NCBI GenBank assembly: GCA_017992605.1
Contig: JAGOOG010000022.1
Coordinates: 1 to 32,601, forward strand
Source of the DNA: Deltaproteobacteria bacterium
GTDB lineage: Bacteria > Desulfobacterota > Desulfomonilia > UBA1062
DNA: 32,601 nt
Direction: 5' to 3'
Position numbers and translations under genes: made by a program. Under the pieces are notes generated by a model. It was not told the DNA's origin and did no database searches. It saw nothing but the letters and a program-made list of their open reading frames with translations. Positions within the stretch are counted from its first letter, which is position 1. The number at the start of each line of letters is the position of its first letter. Shown in pieces: positions 1 to 7,718 of this stretch.

Positions 1-515
1 CGCGGAAGGCCTCCCTGAGCTTTCTCCTCGTGAGCGGGTCCAGGGCCGAGAACGGCTCGTCCATGAGGAGCAGCCTGGGCTTGCGGGCCAGGGCCTGGCA
101 GATGGCGCATCGCTGCCTCTCCCCGCCCGAAACGGCGTCGACCCTGGTGTCTTTCAGGTGCCAGATCCCGAAGCGCTCCATGAGGTGCCGGGCCAGGGAA
201 ACGTCCGGTGCGGAGAAGCACACGTTCTTCCATACGTTCAGGTGGGGGAACAGGGGAAAGTCCTGGAACACCATGCCCAGACCGCGCCTGCGCGTGGGCA
301 CCATGACCCGCGCCGCGGTGTCCGTCCAGGTGGTGCCGCCCAGGGTGACGCCCCCTTCGTCAGGGACGTCGAGACCGGCGATGATGCGCAGGATGGTGGT
401 CTTGCCGGCGCCCGAGGGCCCCACGATGGACAGGACGCGGCCCGCCCCGCAGGACAGGGAGACCTGCAGGGTGAAGTGGTTCAGCCTCTTTCGTATGTCA
501 GCCTGCAACGGCATT
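1..515 (-). CDS. modC: Molybdate ABC transporter ATP-binding protein ModC (partial, 3' end outside window)
   Basis: This is the cytoplasmic ATPase that powers molybdate (possibly tungstate) import with ModB and ModA. The visible N-terminal ~171 residues hold a Walker A (GPSGAGKTT), a Q-loop in VFQDFPLF, the ABC signature VSGGERQR and a Walker B with catalytic Glu (LLLMDEP), followed by the D-loop ALD. The C-terminal part, where a TOBE molybdate-binding domain would lie, is cut off by the window edge. Two ATGs are possible at 521 and 515. The one at 515 was chosen because a GGGAAGG Shine-Dalgarno sits about 6 nt upstream of it but directly abuts the other. The gene overlaps the 3' end of modB, so translation is probably coupled. 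The ModC assignment rests on the adjacent modB and modA; the ABC domain alone would not fix the substrate. Confidence 0.9.
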
Positions 516-1181
516 GGCATCCTTCCCGGTGATCCGGTTCACCACGATGAGAAAGACGAAGCTCGTGAGCGCGAGCACCAGCGACATGATCCAGGCGTCC
601 CGGTAACGCAGTGCTTCCACGGCCTCGAAGATGGCGATGGAGGCCACCCTGGTCTCGCCGGGAACGCTGCCGCCCACCATGAGGATCGTGCCGAACTCCC
701 CCATGGTGTGCAGGAAGACGAGGATGGAGGCCGCGGTGAAGCCGGCCAGAGAATTGGGCACCACGACCCGGAAGAAGATCGCCATGGGCGACAGGCCCAG
801 CACGGCGGCATTCTCCAGGAGCCTCCGGTCTATCCTGGCAAAGGCCGCCTTGAGCGGCTGCACCGCAAAGGGCAGGCTGTACACGATGGAGGCGATCACG
901 ATGCCCGTGAAGGTGAAGAGCAGGGAGGAGCCGGTGAGACCCTGCCATGCGGCACCCAGCGTTCCCTTTGGCCCCATGACCACGAGGAGGTAGAACCCGA
1001 GCACCGTGGGCGGCAGCACCATGGGCAGGGTGATGAGCGACTCCACCACGCTCCTGGCGGGCACGCTGCGGTACACGAGCAGGTTGGCCAGCAGCGCGCC
1101 CACCACGAGGAGTACCCCCGTGGTCACCACGGAGAGCTTGAACGAGAGCCACAGGGGAAGCAGGATGCTACTTGTAGCCAT
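498..1181 (-). CDS. modB: Molybdate ABC transporter permease ModB
   Basis: This 227-residue inner-membrane permease forms the translocation channel for molybdate and docks ModC. It has about five to six hydrophobic segments, starting at residues 5-25. Near residue 143 it carries the EAA-loop signature that contacts the ATPase (ENAAVLGLSPMAIFFRVVVP: an EAA-like start, the conserved Gly, then the I/V-x-LP-like end). The length is normal for ModB. The first codons overlap the end of modA by 14 nt and its end overlaps modC, giving a tightly coupled modA-modB-modC order. The same fold serves tungstate (TupB) and sulfate (CysT/W) transporters. The three-gene layout beside formate dehydrogenase genes favours molybdate or tungstate, and sequence reading alone cannot separate these two. 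Confidence 0.92.
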   Translation of the reverse strand: MATSSILLPLWLSFKLSVVTTGVLLVVGALLANLLVYRSVPARSVVESLITLPMVLPPTVLGFYLLVVMGPKGTLGAAWQGLTGSSLLFTFTGIVIASIVYSLPFAVQPLKAAFARIDRRLLENAAVLGLSPMAIFFRVVVPNSLAGFTAASILVFLHTMGEFGTILMVGGSVPGETRVASIAIFEAVEALRYRDAWIMSLVLALTSFVFLIVVNRITGKDANAVAG

Positions 1182-1911
1182 ACTTCTCCTTGATCTTCAG
1201 GGCCTCGGATGTCAAGAGGAACTCCGCAAACCGCTGTGCATCCCTCCTGTTGGCTGCCTTGGTCAGGACGCACGCGGACTGGACAATGGGAGGAGCCTGG
1301 TCCACGGCAAGGAAACACCCCTTCTTCCCCTGCTCGGTCAGCGCCGACGACATGGCGCAGAACCCGGCATCCACGGAACCGGTGAAGGCATACTGGAAGG
1401 CCTGCCCGATGTCCTGCGGGTACACGAGCTTGTCCTTGAGCTGGTCTGCAAGGTTAACGCTCTTGAGCGCCGTCATGGCTGCGGCTCCGTACGGTGCGGT
1501 CTCGGGGTTTGCAATGGCGATCTTCTGGATATTCGCCGCCCGGACCGCGGAAACCCAGTTCCCCGTGCCGCAGATTTTCGTGTCAGCAGACCAGAGGACC
1601 ACCTCCCCTTTGGCATAGACAAAGGGCTTTTCCACCAGGCCGTCCCTGAACAGTTTTGCCGGGCGCTCTTCATCGGCGGAGAGGAAAATGTCGTAGGGTG
1701 CACCGCTTACGATCTGGGCATAGAGCTTGCCGCTGGAGGTGAACACCGGCTCGACCTTGATGCCGGTCTCTTTCTCGAAGAGCGCCGTGATCTCGCCGAA
1801 GGGCACCATGAAGTTGGCGGCACAGCCGGCAGTGATCTTCTGGTCAGAACCATGGCCTGAAAGGGCGGGAACGAGAATCAAGACAGCAAGGAGCAACATC
1901 CCGATGCGCAT
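1168..1911 (-). CDS. modA: Periplasmic molybdate-binding protein ModA
   Basis: This 247-residue substrate-binding protein delivers molybdate or tungstate to ModBC. It begins with a Sec signal peptide (MRIGMLLLAVLILVPALSG). The mature part opens with the family pattern AGCAANFMVPFGEITALFEKE, then the SSGKLYAQI and DIFLSADEERP stretches that line the oxyanion pocket in ModA proteins, and later ANPETAPYG. The ATG has a GGAGG ribosome-binding site about 7 nt upstream. It is the first gene of the minus-strand modABC operon and is transcribed divergently from fdhE, with 187 bp of shared control region between them. ModA binds molybdate and tungstate alike, so the physiological metal is open. Confidence 0.93.
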   Translation of the reverse strand: MRIGMLLLAVLILVPALSGHGSDQKITAGCAANFMVPFGEITALFEKETGIKVEPVFTSSGKLYAQIVSGAPYDIFLSADEERPAKLFRDGLVEKPFVYAKGEVVLWSADTKICGTGNWVSAVRAANIQKIAIANPETAPYGAAAMTALKSVNLADQLKDKLVYPQDIGQAFQYAFTGSVDAGFCAMSSALTEQGKKGCFLAVDQAPPIVQSACVLTKAANRRDAQRFAEFLLTSEALKIKEKYGYK

Positions 1912-1947
1912 GCCAGAGCCTCCGATTCATTATGTTTGATCTACCAT

Positions 1948-1993
1948 AATATAAAATCGCCGCGATCCGCAACAATGAATTTTCATTCATTGT
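1948..1993 (-). promoter_or_regulatory. Putative modABC promoter with overlapping palindromic operator
   Basis: On the minus strand a -35-like TTGTTG (1975-1970) is followed after 16 nt by TATATT (1953-1948), about 40 bp ahead of modA. A perfect 9-bp inverted repeat, ACAATGAAT / ATTCATTGT with a 4-nt spacer (1972-1993), overlaps the -35 element. That is a typical position for a repressor. It does not obviously match the Escherichia coli ModE box, so the regulator is unknown. The promoter elements were assigned by eye. Confidence 0.4.
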
Positions 1994-2027
1994 GCGCACA
2001 GCATCTGCCTGGAACCGGCATCATGTA

Positions 2028-2056
2028 TTGACACCCCCAAGATCATCGAGTATGTT
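2028..2056 (+). promoter_or_regulatory. Putative sigma-70 promoter for fdhE
   Basis: A consensus -35 TTGACA (2028-2033) is followed after exactly 17 nt by TATGTT (2051-2056), about 43 nt upstream of the fdhE start codon. It faces away from the modA promoter. Confidence 0.45.
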
Positions 2057-2098
2057 CTGGCGGACATATCATTCCATGCCCCATAAAGGAACGACTCC

Positions 2099-2989
2099 GT
2101 GAAGAGGACAGCAGACACCCCGTCCAGGCTCGAGGAGACCATGGACCGCGCCGTGAAGAACAACCCTCACAGCAAGGACATCATCGATGCCTTCAGGCCC
2201 GTGCTCATTGAAAAGGATCGTCTCGTCTCCACCCTTGAATCACCCGGAGGCGCTCCCCTGGTGCTCGACGATTCCAGATTCAAGGAAGGGGTCCCCCTGG
2301 GAGGGCAGAACAACCTCTTCTCCCCGGACGACCCATGGAAGTCGGTGGCGCTCGCGCTCATCCCGGCCATTGCACAGGGTTTCCCAGCCATGGCCGACGA
2401 CCTTGAGCGGATACGGGGTCTCCTCGAGTCAGGGTCTCTTGACCTCAGGGACGAGGCCGACGCAGAACCCGACCAGACCGGAGAGCTCATCCATGAATGG
2501 GCATCGACCCATTCCATAGACGAGCAGGCGCTGGTGTTCCTCTTCCACATGGCCGAACGGGTCATCCTCGAGAAGAAGGCCCGCGACTGGGGCAAGCTCC
2601 TGGAAGGCTTCCCGTGGGACAGGGGGTACTGCCCCGTCTGCGGGGCGGCCCCCATGATCGCCAAGATCAAGGAGGGCCAGAGCGCGCGGATCCTGATCTG
2701 CTCACAGTGCAGCCACGAGTGGTCCTTCAGCAGGGTCATCTGCCCCTCGTGCGGAAACGACAAGCAGAAGACCATGACGTACTTCCTCGTGGCTGACAAG
2801 ACCCAGGAATCGACCTTCGTGTGCGAGCAGTGCAGGCGCTACCTCATCACGGCCGACCGGGTCTCGGACCTCATCGACTTCGATGCCCAGGTGTGCGCGC
2901 TCAGCCTCGTGCACCTGGATGTCGTGATGCAGGAAAAGGGGTACACTCCCATGGCCGCCTGCGAGTGGAACACCCTTCCCCAGGAGTAA
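2099..2989 (+). CDS. fdhE: Formate dehydrogenase accessory protein FdhE
   Basis: FdhE is a cytoplasmic maturation factor needed for activity of respiratory, Tat-exported formate dehydrogenases. It binds an iron centre through rubredoxin-like CxxC pairs. The 296-residue protein shows four such pairs in its C-terminal half: CPVC (about residue 179), CSQC, CPSC and CEQC. This is the hallmark of the family. The GTG start at 2099 has an AAAGGA ribosome-binding site; an ATG at 2141 is a weaker alternative. The gene sits directly upstream of the exported FDH operon, as expected for its partner. The 178-bp gap before that operon contains a separate promoter, so the two may be regulated independently. 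Confidence 0.9.
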   Translation: MKRTADTPSRLEETMDRAVKNNPHSKDIIDAFRPVLIEKDRLVSTLESPGGAPLVLDDSRFKEGVPLGGQNNLFSPDDPWKSVALALIPAIAQGFPAMADDLERIRGLLESGSLDLRDEADAEPDQTGELIHEWASTHSIDEQALVFLFHMAERVILEKKARDWGKLLEGFPWDRGYCPVCGAAPMIAKIKEGQSARILICSQCSHEWSFSRVICPSCGNDKQKTMTYFLVADKTQESTFVCEQCRRYLITADRVSDLIDFDAQVCALSLVHLDVVMQEKGYTPMAACEWNTLPQE

Positions 2990-3086
2990 TCCGCAGGATC
3001 AACACAGCACGACTCCAGGCGCCCCGTCTTATTGTGTTACCTTTAACATCAATATAATGAATTCATCACATTGGGTGAATTAATCA

Positions 3087-3137
3087 TTGACTCGCTCGGG
3101 AAATCTTTATTAATATGCACTACGTTATATATATAAC
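3087..3137 (+). promoter_or_regulatory. Putative promoter and palindromic operator of the membrane FDH operon
   Basis: TTGACT (3087-3092) is followed after 18 nt by TAATAT (3111-3116). Just downstream, around the expected transcription start, lies a perfect 14-bp palindrome GTTATATATATAAC (3124-3137). Its half-site GTTATAT resembles ModE half-sites, but it lacks the spacer of the E. coli ModE box. The ribosome-binding site GGAGGAG follows at about 3157-3163. No -24/-12 sigma-54 element was seen. Confidence 0.4.
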
Positions 3138-3167
3138 CCCTCACATACTTAAAGAAGGAGGAGTTGG

Positions 3168-6100
3168 ATGGACATTACACGAAGGGGCTTCCTGAAACTC
3201 ACCGGGACCTTCGGGGCCGCATCGGCCCTGGGTCTGAACTTCAGGCCGGCACAGGCATACGCCGCAGAGCTCAACAAGATGAATCGCCTCAAGATGGCCA
3301 AGCAGTACACCACTGTGTGTGCCTACTGCTCCGTCGGGTGCGGTCTGATCTGCAGCGTGGACACGGTCACTGGCAGGATCTTCAACATCGAGGGCGACCC
3401 CGATCACCCCATCAACGAGGGTTCCCTGTGCGCCAAGGGCGCCGGCTTCTTCGACCTCACCGAGGCGAACAAGCACCGCCTCCGCAAGGTCCAGTACCGG
3501 GCTCCGTACAGCGACACGTGGGAAGAGAAGGACTGGGACTGGGCCTTGGGCCGCATCGCCCGCCTCGTCAAGGATGCCCGCGACAAGGACTTCGCGGTCA
3601 CCAACGACAAGGGCCAGCTGGTGAACCGGACCGAATCCATCGCCCACCTCGGCAGCTCCAACATCGACAACGAGGAGTGCTGGCTCATCAGCATGTCCGT
3701 GAGGGCCATGGGCCTAGTGTACATCGATCACCAGGCACGGGTCTGACACAGCCCCTCCGTAGCGGCTCTGGGAGAGTCGTTTGGCAGGGGTTCGATGACG
3801 AACCACTATATCGATCTGAAAAACAGTGATGTTATCCTTATCATGGGCAGCAACGCGGCGGAGCACCATCCCATCGCGTTCAAATGGATCCTGAGGGCAA
3901 AGGATGCCGGGGCCAAGATCATCCACGTTGACCCCCGCTACACAAGGACGTCGGCCCGCTGCGACTACCACGTCCCTCTGAGGTCCGGCACGGACATCGC
4001 CTTCCTGGGGGGCATGATCAAGTACATCATCGACAACGAGAAGTACTTCCGCGACTACGTGGTCAACTACACCAATGCATCGTTCCTCGTGAACCCCGAC
4101 TTCTCCTTCAGCGACGGGCTGTTCTCCGGGTATGACGCGGAGAAGCGCAAGTACGACAAGGCCACCTGGACCTTCCAGATGGATGCCAACGGCATCCCGC
4201 TCAAAGACCCGACACTGACGGACCCGCGGTGCGTGTTCCAGCTCCTGAAGGAGCATTACTCGCGCTACACCCTGGACAAGGTCTCCAGCATCACCGGCGT
4301 GTCCAAGGAGAACCTCACGCGGGTCTATGCGGAATACAGCGCCACCGGGGCGCCTGACAAGGCGGGGACCGAGTGCTACGCGCTCGGGTGGACCCACCAC
4401 ACGGTGGGGGTGCAGAACATCCGCACCATGTCCATCATCCAGCTCCTGCTGGGCAACATGGGCATCTGCGGCGGCGGCATCAACGCGCTGCGCGGCGAGC
4501 CCAACGTGCAGGGGTCCACGGACCACTGCATCCTGTACGGCAACCTGCCCGGTTATCTCAAGATGCCCACCGCGTCCCTGGACACCCTGGAGAAATACCT
4601 GGAGAAGTGCACGCCGAAGTCGAACGACCCCCAGTCGGCCAACTACTACATCAACTACCCCAACTTCTTCGTGAGCTGGCTCAAGTCCCTGTACGGCGAC
4701 GCTGCCACTCCCGAGAACGAGTTCGGCTATGCATGGCTGCCCAAGCTCGATGACGGCAAGCACTACTCGCAGCTGCACCTCTTCGAGAGGATGTACGAGG
4801 GCAAGATCAAGGGTCTTTTCGCCTATGCGACCGACCCTGCGGTGAGCTCTCCGAACTCGAACAAGACCAGGAAGGCCCTTGAGAACCTCGACTTCCTCGT
4901 GTGCGCCAACATCTTCGACAACGAGACCGCTTCCTTCTGGTTCGGCCCCGGGGTCGACCCCAAGCAGGTCAAGACCGAGTGCTTCCTCCTGCCTGCTTCC
5001 GCCACCATGGAGAAGGAAGGCAGCCAGAGCAACAGCGGCAGGTGGGTCCAGTGGAAGTACAAGGCCGTGGACCCACCGGATGACGCCATCTCCTGCGGTG
5101 ACATCCAGATCCGCATCATGGACGCCGTCAAGGCCCTCTACGTGAAGGAAGGCGGGGCCCACGCAGAACCGATCCTGAACCTCAAGTGGGATTACAAGGA
5201 CCTCAGGGGAAACATGGACGTGCTCAAGGTGGCCAAGCAGATCAACGGCCACTGGACCGCGGACGCGGAGATCGATGGTAAAATGTTCAAGAAGGGCGAT
5301 CTGGTGCCGACCTTCGGCATGCTCAAGGCAGACGGCACCACCGCCTGCGGCAACTGGATCATGTCCGGCAGCTTTGGCGCCGACGGCGAGAACAAGATGG
5401 CCAAGCGCGGCAAGGACGACCCCACGGGCCTCGGCCTATACCCCAACTGGTCGTTCGCATGGCCGGTGAACCGCCGCATCATCTACAACAGGGCCTCCTG
5501 CGACGTGAACGGTAAGCCCTACAACCCCAGGCGCAAGCTCCTGGAGTGGACCGGCGAGAAGTGGGTGGGCGACGTGCCCGATGGCCCCTGGCCGCCCATG
5601 GCGGACAAGGAGAAGGGAAAGTACCCGTTCATCATGAAGGCCGACGGCGTGGGCTCGCTTTTCGGACCCGCCATGGCCGAAGGCCCCTTCCCCGAGCACT
5701 ACGAACCCCTGGAAGGACCGCTGGACAGGAATCCCCTGTCGAGCCAGCTCAACAACCCGGCCATCGAGATCTTCAAGGGTGAAATCGACAAGACGGCCAA
5801 TGCGAGCGACGATTTCCCCTACGTGTGCACTACCTACTCCTGCACCGAGCACTGGTGCACGGGTGCTCTCACCCGCTGGCAGGCGTGGCTGCTCGAGATG
5901 CAGCCCGAGCTCTATGTGGAGATCGGAGAGGAACTCGCGAAGTCCCTGGGCATTACCAACGCCGACTGGGTGCATGTATCTTCGGCCAGAGGAAAGGTGA
6001 AGTGCAGGGCCATGGTGACCAAGCGGTTCGTGCCTTTCAAGGTCATGGGTAAGACGGTCCATCAGGTGGGCATGCCGTTCAACTACGGCTGGCTCTACCC

Positions 6101-6218
6101 GGAAGGAACCGAGAGTGACAGCACGAACTTCCTCACGACGACCGTGGGCGATGCGAATACCTTCTGTCCCGAGTACAAGGCGTTCATGGTTAATGTAACC
6201 AAGGTACAGGGGGTGTAA
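3168..6218 (+). CDS. fdnG: Respiratory formate dehydrogenase, selenocysteine-containing alpha subunit (FdnG/FdoG type)
   Basis: This is the catalytic subunit of a membrane-bound, periplasm-facing formate dehydrogenase, with a bis-molybdopterin centre and one [4Fe-4S] cluster. It is 1016 residues with the in-frame TGA at 3744-3746 read as selenocysteine 193. The context ARV-U-H and the following GRGSMTNHY match E. coli FdnG, which has Sec at residue 196 of 1015. A Tat signal (RRGFLK, residues 5-10) precedes the cluster ligands C51, C54, C58 and C88. Reading the TGA as a stop would give a useless 192-residue fragment plus an 807-residue fragment in the same frame. The start has a GGAGGAG ribosome-binding site 5 nt upstream. 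The gene is followed after 3 nt by the beta subunit. Function needs SelABCD, which are not in the window. Confidence 0.96.
3744..3781 (+). promoter_or_regulatory. Selenocysteine UGA codon and SECIS hairpin of fdnG
   Basis: Downstream of the UGA (3744-3746) the mRNA can form a 9-bp stem, AGCGGCTCT (3761-3769) with AGAGTCGTT (3773-3781), including two G-U pairs. The loop is GGG. The loop begins 23 nt after the UGA and has G in its first two positions, as is typical of bacterial SECIS elements recognised by SelB. Confidence 0.7.
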
Positions 6219-6221
6219 GAG

Positions 6222-7010
6222 ATGAAAACACACGAATACGTAAAACTCATCGATCTTTCCCGGTGCACTGCCTGCAGGGGCTGCCAGGTGGCATGCAAGC
6301 AGTGGAACGAGATGCCTGCATCAAAGACCCGCCAGCACGGCACCTACCAGAACCCCCAGGATCTCGAGTGGAACACGTGGACCCTGATCCGCTTCCAGGA
6401 ACACGTGGATAAGGAGGGGACCCTCAGGTGGCTCTTCCGCAAGGACGGGTGCATGCACTGCACGGACGCGGCCTGCGTGAAATCCTGCCCCACCGGGGCA
6501 CTGCACTACACCGAGCTCGGCACGGTGAGCCTGAACCAGGATGCCTGCATCGGCTGCAAGGCCTGCGTGGCTGCCTGCCCCTTCGACATCCCGCGCTACA
6601 ACGAGGCCAACGAGAAGGTCTACAAGTGCGACCTCTGCTACACGAGGCTCATGGCAGGCGAAAAGCCCGCATGCGTGCTCTCCTGCCCCACCGGAGCGCT
6701 CACCATCGGCGAGAAGGACGCCATGATCAAGAAGGCGTACGATCGGGTCAAGGAGCTCGGCGGTGACGCCAACGTGTACGGCGACAAGTTCGTGAAGAGC
6801 ACCCATGTCATCTACGTGCTCACCGAGAAGCCCGAGGTGTATGACGAGCTTCCCACGAATCCCAGCGTCCCGTTCTCGGTCATCCTGTGGAAGAACCTGT
6901 TCAAGCCCTTCACCCTCATCGGACTGGGAGCCGTTGCGGGCATGGCCGGTCTCCACTACCTGATCAAGGGACCACACAAGATCCACGAAGAGAAAGAAGG
7001 GGGTCAATGA
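6222..7010 (+). CDS. fdnH: Formate dehydrogenase beta subunit, 4x[4Fe-4S] (FdnH type)
   Basis: This iron-sulfur subunit wires electrons from the alpha-subunit active site to the cytochrome b subunit. The 262-residue protein has four cysteine clusters: CTACRGCQVAC near the N-terminus, CMHCTDAACVKSCP, CIGCKACVAACP, and CDLC followed by CVLSCP. A single hydrophobic segment near residues 228-250 is the membrane anchor seen in FdnH; E. coli FdnH is 294 residues. There is no Tat signal of its own, consistent with hitchhiker export with the alpha subunit. The ATG lies 3 nt after the alpha-subunit stop and the gene nearly abuts the gamma subunit, so this is a compact three-gene operon. Confidence 0.93.
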   Translation: MKTHEYVKLIDLSRCTACRGCQVACKQWNEMPASKTRQHGTYQNPQDLEWNTWTLIRFQEHVDKEGTLRWLFRKDGCMHCTDAACVKSCPTGALHYTELGTVSLNQDACIGCKACVAACPFDIPRYNEANEKVYKCDLCYTRLMAGEKPACVLSCPTGALTIGEKDAMIKKAYDRVKELGGDANVYGDKFVKSTHVIYVLTEKPEVYDELPTNPSVPFSVILWKNLFKPFTLIGLGAVAGMAGLHYLIKGPHKIHEEKEGGQ

Positions 7011-7011
7011 C

Positions 7012-7641
7012 ATGTCATCTCACGAAGCGGTTGTTCGGATAACTGATGCGGAAGAGCGCATCGTGCACTGGGTGCTGGCGGCGAGCTGCCTGTTCTGCCT
7101 GTTCACCGGGCTCGGCCTCCAGTTCCAGGCGTGGGACTTCATCCCGACCATCCTGGGCGGCTACTACGCCACCAAGCTCATGCACATCTACTCGGGCATC
7201 GTGTTCGCGGGCATGCTCCTGTATGCCCTGTACATATGGAAGAAGGACTGCACCTTCGAAGAGGCCGACCTCCAGTGGGTGCTCAAGGCGGGCGGCTACC
7301 TCTGGCCGGTCAAGGACCTGCCGCCCGTGTACAAGTACAATGCGGGTCAGAAGGCCTTCTTCTGGATCCTCATCGTGTGCGGGGCCATCATCGTGGTCTC
7401 CGGCTTCGTCATGTGGCTTTGGAACCCGCTGAGCGTCCCCGCGATCATCGCGCGGCTCTCCTACATGGCCCATGCTGGTGCCGTGGTGCTTCTCGTCGCC
7501 TTCATCGTGGTGCACATCTACCTGGGCACCATCGGCAACCCGGGCACGGCCTCGGCCATGTTCTCGGGCGAAGTCACCAGGTCCTGGTGCAAGACCCACT
7601 GCCCGCGGTGGCTCGAGGATCGGGAGAAGAAGGAAGCATAA
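7012..7641 (+). CDS. fdnI: Formate dehydrogenase gamma subunit, cytochrome b556 (FdnI type)
   Basis: This membrane cytochrome b anchors the enzyme and passes electrons to menaquinone. The 209-residue protein has four transmembrane segments. Histidines at H19, H58, H154 and H168 line up closely with the known haem ligands and conserved histidines of E. coli FdnI (18, 57, 155, 169). The ATG lies one base beyond the beta-subunit stop. The position of the haem ligands supports the electrogenic FDH-N type over the shorter cytochromes of other oxidoreductases. It is the last gene of the operon, followed by a strong terminator. Confidence 0.93.
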   Translation: MSSHEAVVRITDAEERIVHWVLAASCLFCLFTGLGLQFQAWDFIPTILGGYYATKLMHIYSGIVFAGMLLYALYIWKKDCTFEEADLQWVLKAGGYLWPVKDLPPVYKYNAGQKAFFWILIVCGAIIVVSGFVMWLWNPLSVPAIIARLSYMAHAGAVVLLVAFIVVHIYLGTIGNPGTASAMFSGEVTRSWCKTHCPRWLEDREKKEA

Positions 7642-7664
7642 GCAGCTCCATTTCCTCAAACAGC

Positions 7665-7698
7665 AGAAGGGGCCCCTGAAACCAGGGGCCCCTTCTTT
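7665..7698 (+). terminator. Intrinsic terminator after the FDH operon
   Basis: A perfect 14-bp stem, AGAAGGGGCCCCTG / CAGGGGCCCCTTCT, with loop AAAC, is followed by TT. It lies between two convergent FDH transcription units (plus strand ending 7641, minus strand ending 7719), so the stem may serve both, although a T-rich tail is present only weakly. Confidence 0.85.
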
Positions 7699-7718
7699 GT
7701 GCATGTCTTGACAGATCG

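Noticed and set aside
3000-3167. Sigma-54 promoter for the FDH operon
   Set aside because: No GG-N10-GC pair of the -24/-12 type was found; a sigma-70-like arrangement is present instead.
3714-5252. A 512-codon minus-strand frame inside the membrane FDH gene
   Set aside because: It is an antisense shadow of a GC-rich gene; the plus strand encodes clear FdnG motifs over the same bases.
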